Assembly: GCF_001865575.2 (NCBI RefSeq)
Contig: NZ_CP017561.2
Coordinates: 3,170,001-3,234,000, forward strand
Source: Paraburkholderia sprentiae WSM5005
GTDB lineage: Bacteria > Pseudomonadota > Gammaproteobacteria > Burkholderiales > Burkholderiaceae
DNA: 64,000 nt
Reading direction: 5' to 3'
Made by a program: the position numbers and the translations under genes. Every line of letters begins with the position of its first letter. Position 1 is the stretch's first letter. Below the pieces are notes generated by a model. It did not search any database, was not told where the DNA came from, and was given only the letters and a program-made list of their open reading frames with translations. Shown piece after piece: positions 1-7,984 of this stretch.

Positions 1-1146
1 CTGGCGATGCACAAGCGTTACACCGTCGTGCCACGCGGTATCGGCCTCGTGCTCGGCTGCTGCACTTTTCCGACGTGGAACGGCTATCCGGGTCTGTTCG
101 CCGATCTGGCCACCGGCAACACGGTGATCGTCAAGCCGCATCCCGGCGCGATTCTGCCGCTCGCGTTGACCGTGCGCATCGCGCGTGACGTGTTGCGCGA
201 AGCGGGCTTCGATCCGAACGTCGTCACGCTGCTGGCCACCGACCCCGACGACGGCGCCCTCGTCCAGCAACTGGCCCAGCGGCCCGAGATCAAACTGATC
301 GACTTCACGGGCAGCACCCAGAATGGCACCTGGCTCGAGCGCAACGCACACCAGGCGCAGGTCTACACCGAGAAAGCCGGCGTCAACCAGATCGTGATCG
401 ACTCGGTCGACGATATCAAGGCGGCCGCGCGCAATATCGCGTTCTCGCTGGCGCTGTACTCGGGCCAGATGTGCACGGCGCCGCAAAACATCTACGTGCC
501 GCGAGACGGCATTGGCACCGCGGACGGCACACTCAGGTTTGACGACGTCGCCCGGGCGCTTGCCGGTGCCGTGCAAAAGCTCGTCGCCGATCCCGGCCGC
601 GCGGTCGAGCTGCTCGGCGCGATCCAGAACGAAGGTGTCGTGCAGCGCATCGACGAAGCAGCCAGGCTCGGCCGCGTTCTCGTCGCGAGCCAGACACTCG
701 AACATCCATCGTTTCCGAGCGCGCGCGTGCGCACACCGCTCGTATTGCAACTCGACGCCGCGACCGACCGCACCCAGTTCACGAGAGAATGGTTCGGGCC
801 GATCTCGTTCGTCATCGCGACAGACTCGACCGCGCAGTCGCTCGAGCTGGCGGGCGACATCGCCACCGAGCACGGCGCGCTGACGCTATCGGTCTACAGC
901 ACGGACGACGCGGTGCTCGACGCCGCGCACGAAGCTTCGATTCGCGGCGGCGTCGCGCTATCGATCAACCTGACCGGCGGCGTGTTCGTCAACCAGTCCG
1001 CGGCCTTTTCGGACTTTCACGGCACCGGCGCCAACCCGGCCGCCAATGCCGCGCTGGCCGATGCCGCTTTCGTCGCCAACCGCTTCCGCGTCGTTCAAAG
1101 CCGCGTTCATGTTGAACCGAAAACGGCCCCGGCAATAGCCGGCTGA
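1..1146 (+). CDS. paaN: PaaN-type aldehyde dehydrogenase of phenylacetate catabolism (5' end missing)
   Basis: The reading frame is already open at base 1, so the N-terminal part lies outside the window; about 381 residues are visible, against roughly 550 for full PaaN proteins. The visible part is an aldehyde dehydrogenase fold: an EKAGVNQ segment and a GQMCTAPQN segment carrying the catalytic Cys. PaaN/PaaZ-type enzymes act on the ring-cleavage semialdehyde of the phenylacetyl-CoA pathway. It is followed by paaG, paaI and paaK on the same strand after a 168-base gap, which supports a phenylacetate role. No fused MaoC-type hydratase domain follows the dehydrogenase part, so PaaN is a better name than the bifunctional PaaZ. 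The downstream gap shows no clear terminator. Confidence 0.85.
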   Translation: MAMHKRYTVVPRGIGLVLGCCTFPTWNGYPGLFADLATGNTVIVKPHPGAILPLALTVRIARDVLREAGFDPNVVTLLATDPDDGALVQQLAQRPEIKLIDFTGSTQNGTWLERNAHQAQVYTEKAGVNQIVIDSVDDIKAAARNIAFSLALYSGQMCTAPQNIYVPRDGIGTADGTLRFDDVARALAGAVQKLVADPGRAVELLGAIQNEGVVQRIDEAARLGRVLVASQTLEHPSFPSARVRTPLVLQLDAATDRTQFTREWFGPISFVIATDSTAQSLELAGDIATEHGALTLSVYSTDDAVLDAAHEASIRGGVALSINLTGGVFVNQSAAFSDFHGTGANPAANAALADAAFVANRFRVVQSRVHVEPKTAPAIAG

Positions 1147-1314
1147 ATGGCATAGGAAACAGCGTCCGCACAAAGCACGACTTCGTCCTATGCCTTTCGG
1201 CGGATGGACCGGGTCGTGCGATGTCACTAACATCAAACATCGAACCGGCAACTCACGCCGTCGGTAGTCGAGCCACCCTGCCCGTCGGTCAACGAGACTT
1301 TGAGGAGACACCCC

Positions 1315-2106
1315 ATGTCATATGAAGCCATCCGGCTGGACATCGACTCATCGAGCCACGTCGCCACCATCACGCTAAACCGGCCGGATAAGCTCAACAG
1401 CTTCACGCGCGCGATGCATCAGGAACTCGGTGCGGCGCTCGATCAGGTCGAAACGTCCGGCACGCGTGCGCTCGTGCTCACCGGCGCGGGCCGCGGCTTC
1501 TGCGCCGGCCAGGATCTGGGCGACCTGGATTTCACGCCCGGCGCCATGACCGATCTGGGCGCCGTGATCGATGAATACTTCAATCCGTTGATCCGCCGTC
1601 TGCAGGCGCTGGCGTTTCCGGTAATCGCCGCAGTCAACGGCACGGCCGCCGGCGCGGGCGCCAATCTCGCGTTGGCGTGCGACCTCGTGCTCGCGGCGCG
1701 ATCCGCCAGTTTCATTCAGGCGTTCGTGAAGATCGGCCTCGTGCCGGATTCGGGCGGCACCTGGTTTCTGCCGCAGCGCGTCGGCATGGCACGCGCGCTC
1801 GGACTCGCGATCACCGGCGATAAGCTCAGCGCCGACAAAGCCGAAAGCTGGGGTTTGATCTGGCAAGTGCTCGAAGACGCCGAAGTCGCTCCGGCCGCAG
1901 CCAGACTCGCGACGCAGCTCGCGCAGCAACCAACGCGCGCGATCGCCGCCATCAAGCAGGCGATGCGTGCGGGCACGACGCAAACGCTCGCCCAGCAACT
2001 CGATCTCGAGCGCGATCTACAGCGAGAACTCGGCGCCTCGCACGATTACGCGGAAGGCGTTCAGGCATTTATCGAAAAACGCGCACCGCGCTTCGAAGGG
2101 CGCTGA
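1315..2106 (+). CDS. paaG: 1,2-epoxyphenylacetyl-CoA isomerase (enoyl-CoA hydratase/isomerase family)
   Basis: A 263-residue crotonase-fold protein. PaaG isomerises the ring-1,2-epoxide of phenylacetyl-CoA to the oxepin and also shifts a double bond later in the pathway. Visible signatures are the oxyanion-hole segment GRGFCAGQDL, the NGTAAGAGANLALACDLV block and a PDSGGTW motif with the acidic residue typical of PaaG rather than of simple enoyl-CoA hydratases. An in-frame ATG 15 bases earlier exists, but the chosen ATG has a GAGGAG ribosome binding site just upstream and gives the normal family length. The stop codon is one base from the paaI start, so the two genes are almost certainly translated from one message. 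Confidence 0.9.
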   Translation: MSYEAIRLDIDSSSHVATITLNRPDKLNSFTRAMHQELGAALDQVETSGTRALVLTGAGRGFCAGQDLGDLDFTPGAMTDLGAVIDEYFNPLIRRLQALAFPVIAAVNGTAAGAGANLALACDLVLAARSASFIQAFVKIGLVPDSGGTWFLPQRVGMARALGLAITGDKLSADKAESWGLIWQVLEDAEVAPAAARLATQLAQQPTRAIAAIKQAMRAGTTQTLAQQLDLERDLQRELGASHDYAEGVQAFIEKRAPRFEGR

Positions 2107-2107
2107 A

Positions 2108-2569
2108 ATGTCCACGCAAACTACCCGTCCCGACCAGATGACGCCCGACGAACTCGCCCGCGCGACGGCCGCCGCGATGTACGAAAACGATGCCTGCAGT
2201 CGAGCGCTCGGGCTCGAAATTCTCGAAGTACGTCCCGGCTATGCGCGGCTGCGCATGGCGGTGCGCGACGACTTCCTGAACGGCCATCGGATCTGCCACG
2301 GCGGCCTGATCTTCACGCTCGCCGATTCGACCTTCGCGTTCGCCTGCAACACCTACAACATCAACACGGTCGCGGCCGGCTGCTCGATCGAGTATCTCCG
2401 GCCGGTCTACGGCGGCGACATGCTGAGCGCCGAAGCGGTCGAACAGACGTTGAGCGGGCGCACAGGCATCTACGATATCCGCGTGACGAATCGAGCCGGT
2501 GACACCGTCGCGATGTTTCGCGGCAAGTCGGCGCAGATCAAGGGCAAACTGGTTCGCACCGGCGACTAA
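2108..2569 (+). CDS. paaI: hydroxyphenylacetyl-CoA thioesterase PaaI (hotdog fold)
   Basis: A 153-residue 4HBT/hotdog thioesterase. PaaI hydrolyses CoA thioesters that accumulate in the phenylacetate pathway and is regarded as a rescue enzyme that frees CoA. The core motif HGGLIFTLADSTFAFACN, with the acidic residue on the hot-dog helix, sits near residues 58-75. The start follows the paaG stop after a single base. The length fits the family. Annotation as PaaI rather than a generic hotdog thioesterase rests on the position between paaG and paaK. Confidence 0.88.
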   Translation: MSTQTTRPDQMTPDELARATAAAMYENDACSRALGLEILEVRPGYARLRMAVRDDFLNGHRICHGGLIFTLADSTFAFACNTYNINTVAAGCSIEYLRPVYGGDMLSAEAVEQTLSGRTGIYDIRVTNRAGDTVAMFRGKSAQIKGKLVRTGD

Positions 2570-2681
2570 CAGTTTGCGGCGGCAAACCGGAGGCACCCTC
2601 GCGCACAACCGTCCGCGTGGTTTTCTGGCACCAATGCGTCACATATCAGACTCAGATACCGAGGCAGCAAGGAGACATTCG

Positions 2682-3986
2682 ATGAGCACCGCCCTTCCGC
2701 TCGATCCAATCGAGACCGCCAGCAGCGACGAGCTCGCCGCGCTCCAACTTGAACGGCTCACATGGTCGCTGAACCACGCGTATGAAAATTCGCCGGTGTA
2801 TCGACGCAAGTTCGACGAAGCCGGCGTTCATCCGGGAGATGTCAAGTCGCTTGCGGACCTCGCGCGTTTTCCGTTCACGACGAAGAAGGATTTGCGCGAC
2901 AACTATCCGTTCGGGATGTTCGCCGTGCCGCAGGAGCAGATTTCGCGCATCCACGCGTCGTCTGGGACGACCGGCAAGCCGACCGTCGTCGGCTATACGG
3001 CGCGCGACATCGACACGTGGGCGAATCTCGTCGCGCGCTCCGTGCGCGCCGCCGGCGCGAAGCGCGGCGACAAGGTGCACGTGAGCTACGGCTACGGCCT
3101 CTTCACCGGCGGCCTCGGCGCGCATTACGGCGCCGAGCGCGCGGGGCTCACCGTCATTCCGTTTGGCGGTGGCCAGACCGAGAGGCAGGTGCAACTGATC
3201 CAGGATTTCCGGCCGGACATCATCATGGTGACGCCGAGCTACATGCTGTCGATCGCCGACGAACTCGAACGCCAAGGCATCGACCCGGCCAGTTGCTCAT
3301 TGCGCATCGGCATCTTCGGCGCTGAGCCGTGGACCAACGACATGCGCACGGCAATCGAGAAACGCATGGGCATCGATGCGGTCGACATCTACGGTCTCTC
3401 CGAAGTGATGGGCCCGGGCGTTGCCTCGGAGTGCGTCGAAACCAAAGACGGCCCGACGATCTGGGAAGATCATTTCTATCCCGAGATCATCGACCCCGAA
3501 ACGGGCGAGGTGTTGCCCGATGGCGAACTCGGCGAACTCGTGTTCACGTCGCTCACGAAAGAAGCGCTGCCGATCATCCGCTACCGCACGCGCGATCTCA
3601 CGCGCCTGCTGCCGGGCAGCGCCCGCACGATGCGTCGGATGGAAAAGATCACGGGCCGCTCGGACGACATGATGATCGTCCGCGGCGTCAATGTGTTTCC
3701 GACGCAGATCGAAGAACTGCTGCTCAAGCAGCGCGCGCTCGCACCGCACTATCAGATCGTGCTGACGAAGGAAGGGCCGCTCGACGTGTTGACGCTGAAC
3801 GTCGAACCGTGCCCCGAAAGCGCGCCGGATACTTCGGCGCTAACCGCCGCGAAAAACGCGCTGGCTTATGACATCAAGGCGCTGATTGGCGTGAGCGCGG
3901 TGGTGAACGTGCTGGCGGTGAATGGAATCGAGCGCTCGGTGGGCAAGGCGCGACGCGTGGTGGACAAGCGCAAGTCGGGGCTCTGA
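2682..3986 (+). CDS. paaK: phenylacetate-CoA ligase
   Basis: A 434-residue AMP-forming ligase that converts phenylacetate, CoA and ATP to phenylacetyl-CoA, the first step of the pathway. The P-loop-like ASSGTTGKPTVVGYT motif lies near residues 90-105, YGLSEVMGPGV forms the adenylate-binding A5 region, and a C-terminal lid domain follows the hinge around GRSDDMMIVRGVNVFP. The frame is open further upstream, but AAGGAGA at 2669-2675 points to the ATG at 2682, which also gives normal family length. It is separated from paaI by 112 bases. It converges with mltA, whose stop is 55 bases away. Confidence 0.93.
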   Translation: MSTALPLDPIETASSDELAALQLERLTWSLNHAYENSPVYRRKFDEAGVHPGDVKSLADLARFPFTTKKDLRDNYPFGMFAVPQEQISRIHASSGTTGKPTVVGYTARDIDTWANLVARSVRAAGAKRGDKVHVSYGYGLFTGGLGAHYGAERAGLTVIPFGGGQTERQVQLIQDFRPDIIMVTPSYMLSIADELERQGIDPASCSLRIGIFGAEPWTNDMRTAIEKRMGIDAVDIYGLSEVMGPGVASECVETKDGPTIWEDHFYPEIIDPETGEVLPDGELGELVFTSLTKEALPIIRYRTRDLTRLLPGSARTMRRMEKITGRSDDMMIVRGVNVFPTQIEELLLKQRALAPHYQIVLTKEGPLDVLTLNVEPCPESAPDTSALTAAKNALAYDIKALIGVSAVVNVLAVNGIERSVGKARRVVDKRKSGL

Positions 3987-4041
3987 CCCGGGTGACGCCC
4001 ACCCTGCAACTTGCAGTGTAAGAGTCCAACAAAAAACGGCG

Positions 4042-5160
4042 TCACGAATTCGGTAGCAGCAACCACATCCGGCCGCCCTGCTTCATCTTGCCAGCCAGGT
4101 CGCCGGCATCGTCGCCGAGGCCCCAGAAGTAGTCGGCGCGCACACCGCCCTTGATAGCCGTTCCTGTGTCCTGTGCGAACACGAGGCGGTTCATCGGCGA
4201 GTTCGTCAGCGGCCGTGTGGTCTGCAGGAACACCGGCGTGCCGAGCGGAATCGCGCTCGGGTCGACCGCGATCGAGCGTTCCGGCGTCAACGGCACGCCG
4301 AGCGCGCCGATCGGACCGTCCGCGCCACCGCCCGGCATACTTTCGGCCGACGGCATCTCGCGGAAAAACACGAAACGAGGATTGGTGTCGAGCAGACCAT
4401 CGACGCGGGTCGGATTGGCGCGTGCCCATGCCTTGATGCCCTGCATCGTCGCTTGCGCGGGCGTGATCTCGCCATGATCGAGCAGCCAGCGCCCGATCGA
4501 CTTGTACGGCTGATTGTTCGTGCCGCCAAAACCGAGCCGCATCACGCTGCCATCTTCCATCACGATGCGCCCGGAGCCTTGCACCTGCAGGAAGAACGCC
4601 TCGATCGGATCGTCGACCCAGACGAGCTCGTTGCCGCTGAGCGCGCCCGAGCGTTCGAGCTGCGCGCGCGCCGGCAACGGCGCCCCCGCCCGATAGCCGG
4701 CGGGCCAACGGTACAGCGCGGTCTGATACACGCCATGCCGCGTGCGCGATCCCCGCAGCAGCGGCTCATAGTAACCGGTGACCAGACCGTCGAGTGTGCC
4801 GTCGCTATTCGCGAGTTGGAACGGCGTGAAGTAGGCTTCGAAGAAAGCGCGCGCGCTGGTGACGTCAAGATCGTCGATTTGCGCAGCCGCCGCGCATGCG
4901 CGCGACCAGCTTGGCTGACGCGCGAGCCTCGCGCAGTTTTGCCGCAACGCGGCCGTCGCGCCGATCAGCGAGTCGTCCTGCCAGCCAGGCACCTGCTGCC
5001 ACGCAACCGCGGTCAAGCGCGCCGAGGCGATCTGGCTTGGGATGATCGCCGCGCCGCTCGGCGGTGAAGGCCGGATTGCGCCGCCGCCACCGCAGGACGC
5101 AAGCAATACCGCAACCGTCAATGCACCGAGCCAGGCGCCGGCCCGGCCGACAAAACGCAT
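4042..5160 (-). CDS. mltA: membrane-bound lytic murein transglycosylase A (lipoprotein)
   Basis: A 372-residue outer-membrane lipoprotein that cleaves the glycan strands of peptidoglycan to anhydro-muropeptides. The chosen start gives a textbook lipoprotein signal: RF.GR basic N-terminus, hydrophobic stretch and lipobox LLASC with Cys23, followed by Gly residues as a sorting-neutral spacer. The MltA domain includes GLVTGYYEPLL near residue 130 and a C-terminal 3D domain ending in DYFWGLGDDAGDLAGKMKQ, which carries the catalytic Asp. The frame stays open upstream for 72 codons, but that part would bury the signal peptide and overlaps a divergent small gene. The start codon is only 28 bases from the start of that gene. 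Confidence 0.93.
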   Translation of the reverse strand: MRFVGRAGAWLGALTVAVLLASCGGGGAIRPSPPSGAAIIPSQIASARLTAVAWQQVPGWQDDSLIGATAALRQNCARLARQPSWSRACAAAAQIDDLDVTSARAFFEAYFTPFQLANSDGTLDGLVTGYYEPLLRGSRTRHGVYQTALYRWPAGYRAGAPLPARAQLERSGALSGNELVWVDDPIEAFFLQVQGSGRIVMEDGSVMRLGFGGTNNQPYKSIGRWLLDHGEITPAQATMQGIKAWARANPTRVDGLLDTNPRFVFFREMPSAESMPGGGADGPIGALGVPLTPERSIAVDPSAIPLGTPVFLQTTRPLTNSPMNRLVFAQDTGTAIKGGVRADYFWGLGDDAGDLAGKMKQGGRMWLLLPNS

Positions 5161-5188
5161 ACAATGTTCGTTCTTGATGGAAACCGCC

Positions 5189-5350
5189 ATGTCTGATCTG
5201 TTCGACGAATACCCGATGCTCATCTTCGCGCTGGAATCGCTGCTCGCGCTGTTCCTGCTCGTCTTTATCGTTGTATGGACGTCGTCCGGCAAAAAAAAAG
5301 CCGCGCGCGCCAACTCGGCGGAACGGTCCCAACGGCAAAGGCCGCAGTGA
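5189..5350 (+). CDS. small single-span membrane protein, unknown function
   Basis: A 53-residue protein divergent from mltA. After a short acidic N-terminus (MSDLFDEYPM) there is one hydrophobic segment of about 20 residues (residues 11-32, rich in Leu, Phe and Val) and then a basic, polar tail (GKKKAARANS). By the positive-inside rule the tail would be cytoplasmic. I do not recognise the family. The composition (clear membrane helix plus basic tail) and the tight divergent arrangement with mltA argue that it is a real gene. The frame is open upstream, but earlier starts would run into the mltA coding region. Confidence 0.6.
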   Translation: MSDLFDEYPMLIFALESLLALFLLVFIVVWTSSGKKKAARANSAERSQRQRPQ

Positions 5351-5398
5351 CTCTGGCTTGCGAGCCGCACACGCAACCGCGCATCCCACCGTGCATCA

Positions 5399-5416
5399 AG
5401 CGCTCGCCCGAGCGCT
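5399..5416. repeat. perfect inverted repeat, 8-base arms
   Basis: AGCGCTCG, a CC spacer, then CGAGCGCT. It lies between the converging small membrane-protein gene and apaG. There is no T-run on either side, so a plain intrinsic terminator is not supported. A stem-loop that blocks or ends the converging transcripts is possible. Confidence 0.5.
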
Positions 5417-5496
5417 CATCCAACCACCCAGTCAACCGCCCACTGGCGCCGCGCGCCCATACGAACTCATTAAAGACCGCGCAGCATCCCGCCGGT

Positions 5497-5871
5497 TCAA
5501 TGCAACGTCCGCGGCATGCGCAACACGAACTCCGGCACCGGCGCCTCGAAGCGCTCGCCATCCTCCGCCACGCAGAAGTAATCGCCGCGCATCGTGCCGA
5601 CCGGCGTCGCGATCACTGCCCAACTCGTGTATTCGAAATGCTCGCCCGGTTTGAGCAGCGGCTGATGACCGACCACGCCCAGGCCTTTGACTTCCTGCAC
5701 GGCGTTGTCGCTGTCGGTGATGATCCAGTGACGCGCGATCAACTGGGCGGGCACCTGGCCGGTGTTACGGATGGTCAGCGTGTAGGCAAACGCATACTGG
5801 CGACGCTCCGGGTCCGATTCGTCGGGCAGGTATCGCACCTGCGCCGAGACGCTGAATTCATACTGGCTCAT
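5497..5871 (-). CDS. apaG: ApaG protein (Co2+/Mg2+ efflux-associated, DUF525)
   Basis: A 124-residue single-domain ApaG protein with an immunoglobulin/fibronectin-like beta sandwich. The family signature is clear: RYAFAYTLTIRNTG-like strand (here YAFAYTLTIRNTGQVP), RHWIITDSD, VGHQPLLKPGEHFEYTS and a GTMRGDYFC strand. The in vivo role of ApaG is poorly defined; an association with cobalt and magnesium resistance is known in enterobacteria. The start at MSQYEFSV gives exactly the usual length; the frame is open 45 codons upstream but that extension has no similarity to the family. It is divergent from rpe. Confidence 0.92.
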   Translation of the reverse strand: MSQYEFSVSAQVRYLPDESDPERRQYAFAYTLTIRNTGQVPAQLIARHWIITDSDNAVQEVKGLGVVGHQPLLKPGEHFEYTSWAVIATPVGTMRGDYFCVAEDGERFEAPVPEFVLRMPRTLH

Positions 5872-6199
5872 CCTGATTCCGGTCTGATCAAACGGCTGTG
5901 AAAAATCGTGGAAGGCCCGAACGCCACTGGCCTGCGGGTGCTGCGGCGATGCGGCGCTCATGGAGTGGCATTCTCCTTGATGCGCGGCATGGCCGCAACC
6001 GGACACGCGTTTCGGCTAGGCATGTCTAAGACGTTCGGACACGGCTGCTTTGCCGCGCCGCTTCTCCGAGCCGCTTGTGCGCTGGCGTTTTGCGACGTTT
6101 GATCGCGCGAATTCGGCCACGCCAACCGCGGCCCGCCCGTCCGGTCCGCACGCGCAAAACCGGTAAAATAGCGCTTTCCCGCTTGCCTCCGCCCCCGTC
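5872..6199. promoter_or_regulatory. divergent apaG/rpe intergenic region with a -10-like element
   Basis: A 328-base region without a convincing gene. On the plus strand TAAAAT at 6164-6169 is a good -10 box, 30 bases before the rpe start. No good -35 match is seen at normal spacing. The bases after the box (GCGCTTTCC) recur after a TACAAT box ahead of ychF. There is no clear Shine-Dalgarno sequence before rpe, so its leader is short and pyrimidine-rich. Nothing else is recognised. Confidence 0.45.
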
Positions 6200-6883
6200 A
6201 TGACGCAATTTCGCATCGCCCCCAGCATTCTTTCCGCCGATTTCGCCCGTCTGGGCGAAGAGGTCCGCAACGTCGTCGCCGCCGGCGCCGACTGGATCCA
6301 TTTCGACGTGATGGACAACCACTATGTGCCGAACCTGACCATCGGCCCGCTCGTTTGCGAAGCGATCCGCCCGCACGTGGACGTGCCGATCGACGTGCAT
6401 CTGATGGTGCGTCCCGTCGACCGCATCGTGCCGGACTTCGCGAAAGCCGGCGCGAATGTGATCAGCTTTCATCCGGAAGCGTCGGATCACATCGACCGGA
6501 CGCTGTCGCTGATCCGCGAGCACGGCTGCAAAGCCGGCCTCGTGTTCAATCCGGCGACGTCGCTGAACTATCTCGATCACGTGATGGACAAGGTCGACCT
6601 CGTGCTGATCATGTCGGTGAACCCGGGCTTCGGCGGCCAGTCGTTCATCCCCGAGGCGCTCAACAAGCTGCGCGAAGCACGCAAGCGCATCGACGCGTAC
6701 AACGAGCGCACCGGCCGCGACATCCACCTCGAAGTGGACGGCGGGGTGAAGGTCGACAACATCGCGGAAATCGCGGCGGCCGGCGCCGACACGTTCGTGG
6801 CCGGCTCGGCGATCTTCGGTCAGCCCGATCACAAGGTCGTGATCGACAAGATGCGCGCCGCCCTCGCCACCGTCCAGCGCTAA
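6200..6883 (+). CDS. rpe: ribulose-phosphate 3-epimerase
   Basis: A 227-residue TIM barrel that interconverts ribulose 5-phosphate and xylulose 5-phosphate in the pentose phosphate pathway. Motifs in order: [13 protein letters not shown] at the N-terminus with the substrate-binding Ser, [17 protein letters not shown] carrying the metal-binding His and catalytic Asp, [15 protein letters not shown] as the phosphate-binding loop, and EVDGGVK with the second catalytic Asp. Length matches the family. gph starts 7 bases after the stop, so the two form an operon that supplies and protects sugar-phosphate metabolism. Confidence 0.96.
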   Translation: MTQFRIAPSILSADFARLGEEVRNVVAAGADWIHFDVMDNHYVPNLTIGPLVCEAIRPHVDVPIDVHLMVRPVDRIVPDFAKAGANVISFHPEASDHIDRTLSLIREHGCKAGLVFNPATSLNYLDHVMDKVDLVLIMSVNPGFGGQSFIPEALNKLREARKRIDAYNERTGRDIHLEVDGGVKVDNIAEIAAAGADTFVAGSAIFGQPDHKVVIDKMRAALATVQR

Positions 6884-6890
6884 TCCGACG

Positions 6891-7607
6891 ATGACGGCTC
6901 CGTACCCCGCCCCGGCCTTCATTGGCCCACGCGTCGAAGCCGCGATCATCGACCTCGACGGCACGATGATCGACACCGCCGACGACTTCACCGCCGGCCT
7001 GAACGGCATGCTCGCTCAGCTCGACGCCGAAGAAACGACGCGCGAGGAAGTGGTCGGCTACGTCGGCAAAGGTTCGGAGCATCTGATCCGCAGCGTGCTC
7101 GCGCCGCGCTTCGAAGCCGAGTACGCGCAACAGCGTTTCGACGAAGCACTCGCGCTCTATCAAGCCGAGTACGCGAAAATCAACGGCGTGCACACGCGGC
7201 TTTATCCGGACGTCGAAGCCGGTCTGCGCGCACTGCGCGACGCGGGCCTGAAGCTGGCTTGCGTGACCAACAAGCCGCACCGCTTTGCGCTCGAATTGCT
7301 GCGGCAGTACCGGCTTGCCCCGTATTTCAGTGTCGTGGTCGGCGGCGACAGTCTCGCGAAAAAGAAGCCCGACCCGCTGCCGATGTTGACCGCCGCCGCG
7401 CAACTCGGTGTCGAGCCGCGTGCCACGGTCGCGATCGGCGACTCCGAAAACGACGCGTTGGCGGGCCGCGCGGCCGGCATGGCGACGCTTACCGTGCCCT
7501 ACGGATACAACCACGGCCAAGCTATACAAACGATAAAATCCGATGGTATAGTTGCCTCGCTGCTCGACGCCGCCAAGGCGATCGCAGCACACCAATCCAC
7601 GACTTAA
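6891..7607 (+). CDS. gph: phosphoglycolate phosphatase (HAD family)
   Basis: A 238-residue HAD hydrolase that removes phosphate from 2-phosphoglycolate. Motif I is DLDGTMIDT near residues 22-30, motif II is the VTNKPH segment, and motif III/IV are KKKPDPLP and GDSENDALAGRAAG. It follows rpe after 7 bases, the usual rpe-gph-trpE order in this group. Unusually for this GC-rich gene, the last 30 codons contain three ATA isoleucine codons within 33 bases (7521-7553), although ATC is used elsewhere. This fits a promoter for the downstream trp leader embedded in the coding sequence. Confidence 0.93.
   Translation: MTAPYPAPAFIGPRVEAAIIDLDGTMIDTADDFTAGLNGMLAQLDAEETTREEVVGYVGKGSEHLIRSVLAPRFEAEYAQQRFDEALALYQAEYAKINGVHTRLYPDVEAGLRALRDAGLKLACVTNKPHRFALELLRQYRLAPYFSVVVGGDSLAKKKPDPLPMLTAAAQLGVEPRATVAIGDSENDALAGRAAGMATLTVPYGYNHGQAIQTIKSDGIVASLLDAAKAIAAHQSTT
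7523..7552 (+). promoter_or_regulatory. candidate trpE promoter inside the 3' end of gph
   Basis: TATACA (-35-like, 4 of 6) at 7523-7528, an 18-base spacer, and TATAGT (-10-like, 5 of 6) at 7547-7552. A second -10-like TAAAAT lies at 7534-7539. The AT-rich patch costs the gph frame three rare ATA codons, which suggests selection on the DNA. Transcription would begin near 7559, about 64 bases before the leader peptide. Read by eye only. Confidence 0.4.
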
Positions 7608-7622
7608 CAGTCCTTCATCCTC

Positions 7623-7697
7623 ATGTTTCTGAATAAAAAACGGAGTCTGATTTGCATCGACCGGGGAGCTTGGCCCTGGCGTCGCTGGTCGCGCTAA
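7623..7697 (+). CDS. trpL: trp leader peptide (attenuation), three Trp codons
   Basis: A 24-codon frame from ATG at 7623 to TAA at 7695. It begins MFLNKKRSL and ends GAWPWRRWSR, so three of the last eight residues are Trp (codons 17, 19 and 22). In a 24-residue peptide this is far above chance. Ten bases after the stop begins an intrinsic terminator, and trpE lies downstream. This is the classical layout of a trp attenuator: ribosomes stalled at the Trp codons would favour an antiterminator, and fast translation would allow the terminator. No strong Shine-Dalgarno sequence is seen before the ATG; weak initiation or another start codon within the frame is possible. Confidence 0.72.
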   Translation: MFLNKKRSLICIDRGAWPWRRWSR

Positions 7698-7707
7698 CCT
7701 CGCCTGA

Positions 7708-7742
7708 GGTACGCTGAAGGTCACCTTCGGCAACCGTTTTTT
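7708..7742 (+). terminator. trpE attenuator (Rho-independent terminator)
   Basis: Stem GGT-ac-GCTGAAGG, loop TCA, then CCTTCGGC-a-ACC, followed by G and six T (7737-7742). The 11 base pairs are broken by one small internal loop. An alternative stem, ACCTC/GAGGT at 7697-7710, uses the base of the terminator and begins at the last base of the leader stop codon, so the two stems exclude each other. The remaining 242 bases to trpE (7743-7984) are GC-rich and hold no feature that I recognise beyond a weak AGGA before the trpE start. Confidence 0.75.
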
Positions 7743-7984
7743 ACTTCGCTGCGCTTACGCGCTTTTTCCATCGTTCTGTTTTTGCGCTGCTGCATCGGCT
7801 GATCGGGGCCTGCGCGTATCCGCAAGATACCGTTGCTCACCGGCACCGCTCGCACGCGCCGATGGAAGACCCGCGCCGGTCGGTTTCGTCGTGTCGAGAA
7901 TGTCGACCCGCGCCCCGACCGGAGGCGCTCAGCCCCGCTTTGCCCGACGCTTGCTGCCGCCGGACCACCGTACAGGATCGGAAC

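Noticed and set aside
5161..5376. N-terminal extension of mltA
   Set aside because: It would hide the lipoprotein signal peptide and overlaps the divergent small gene.
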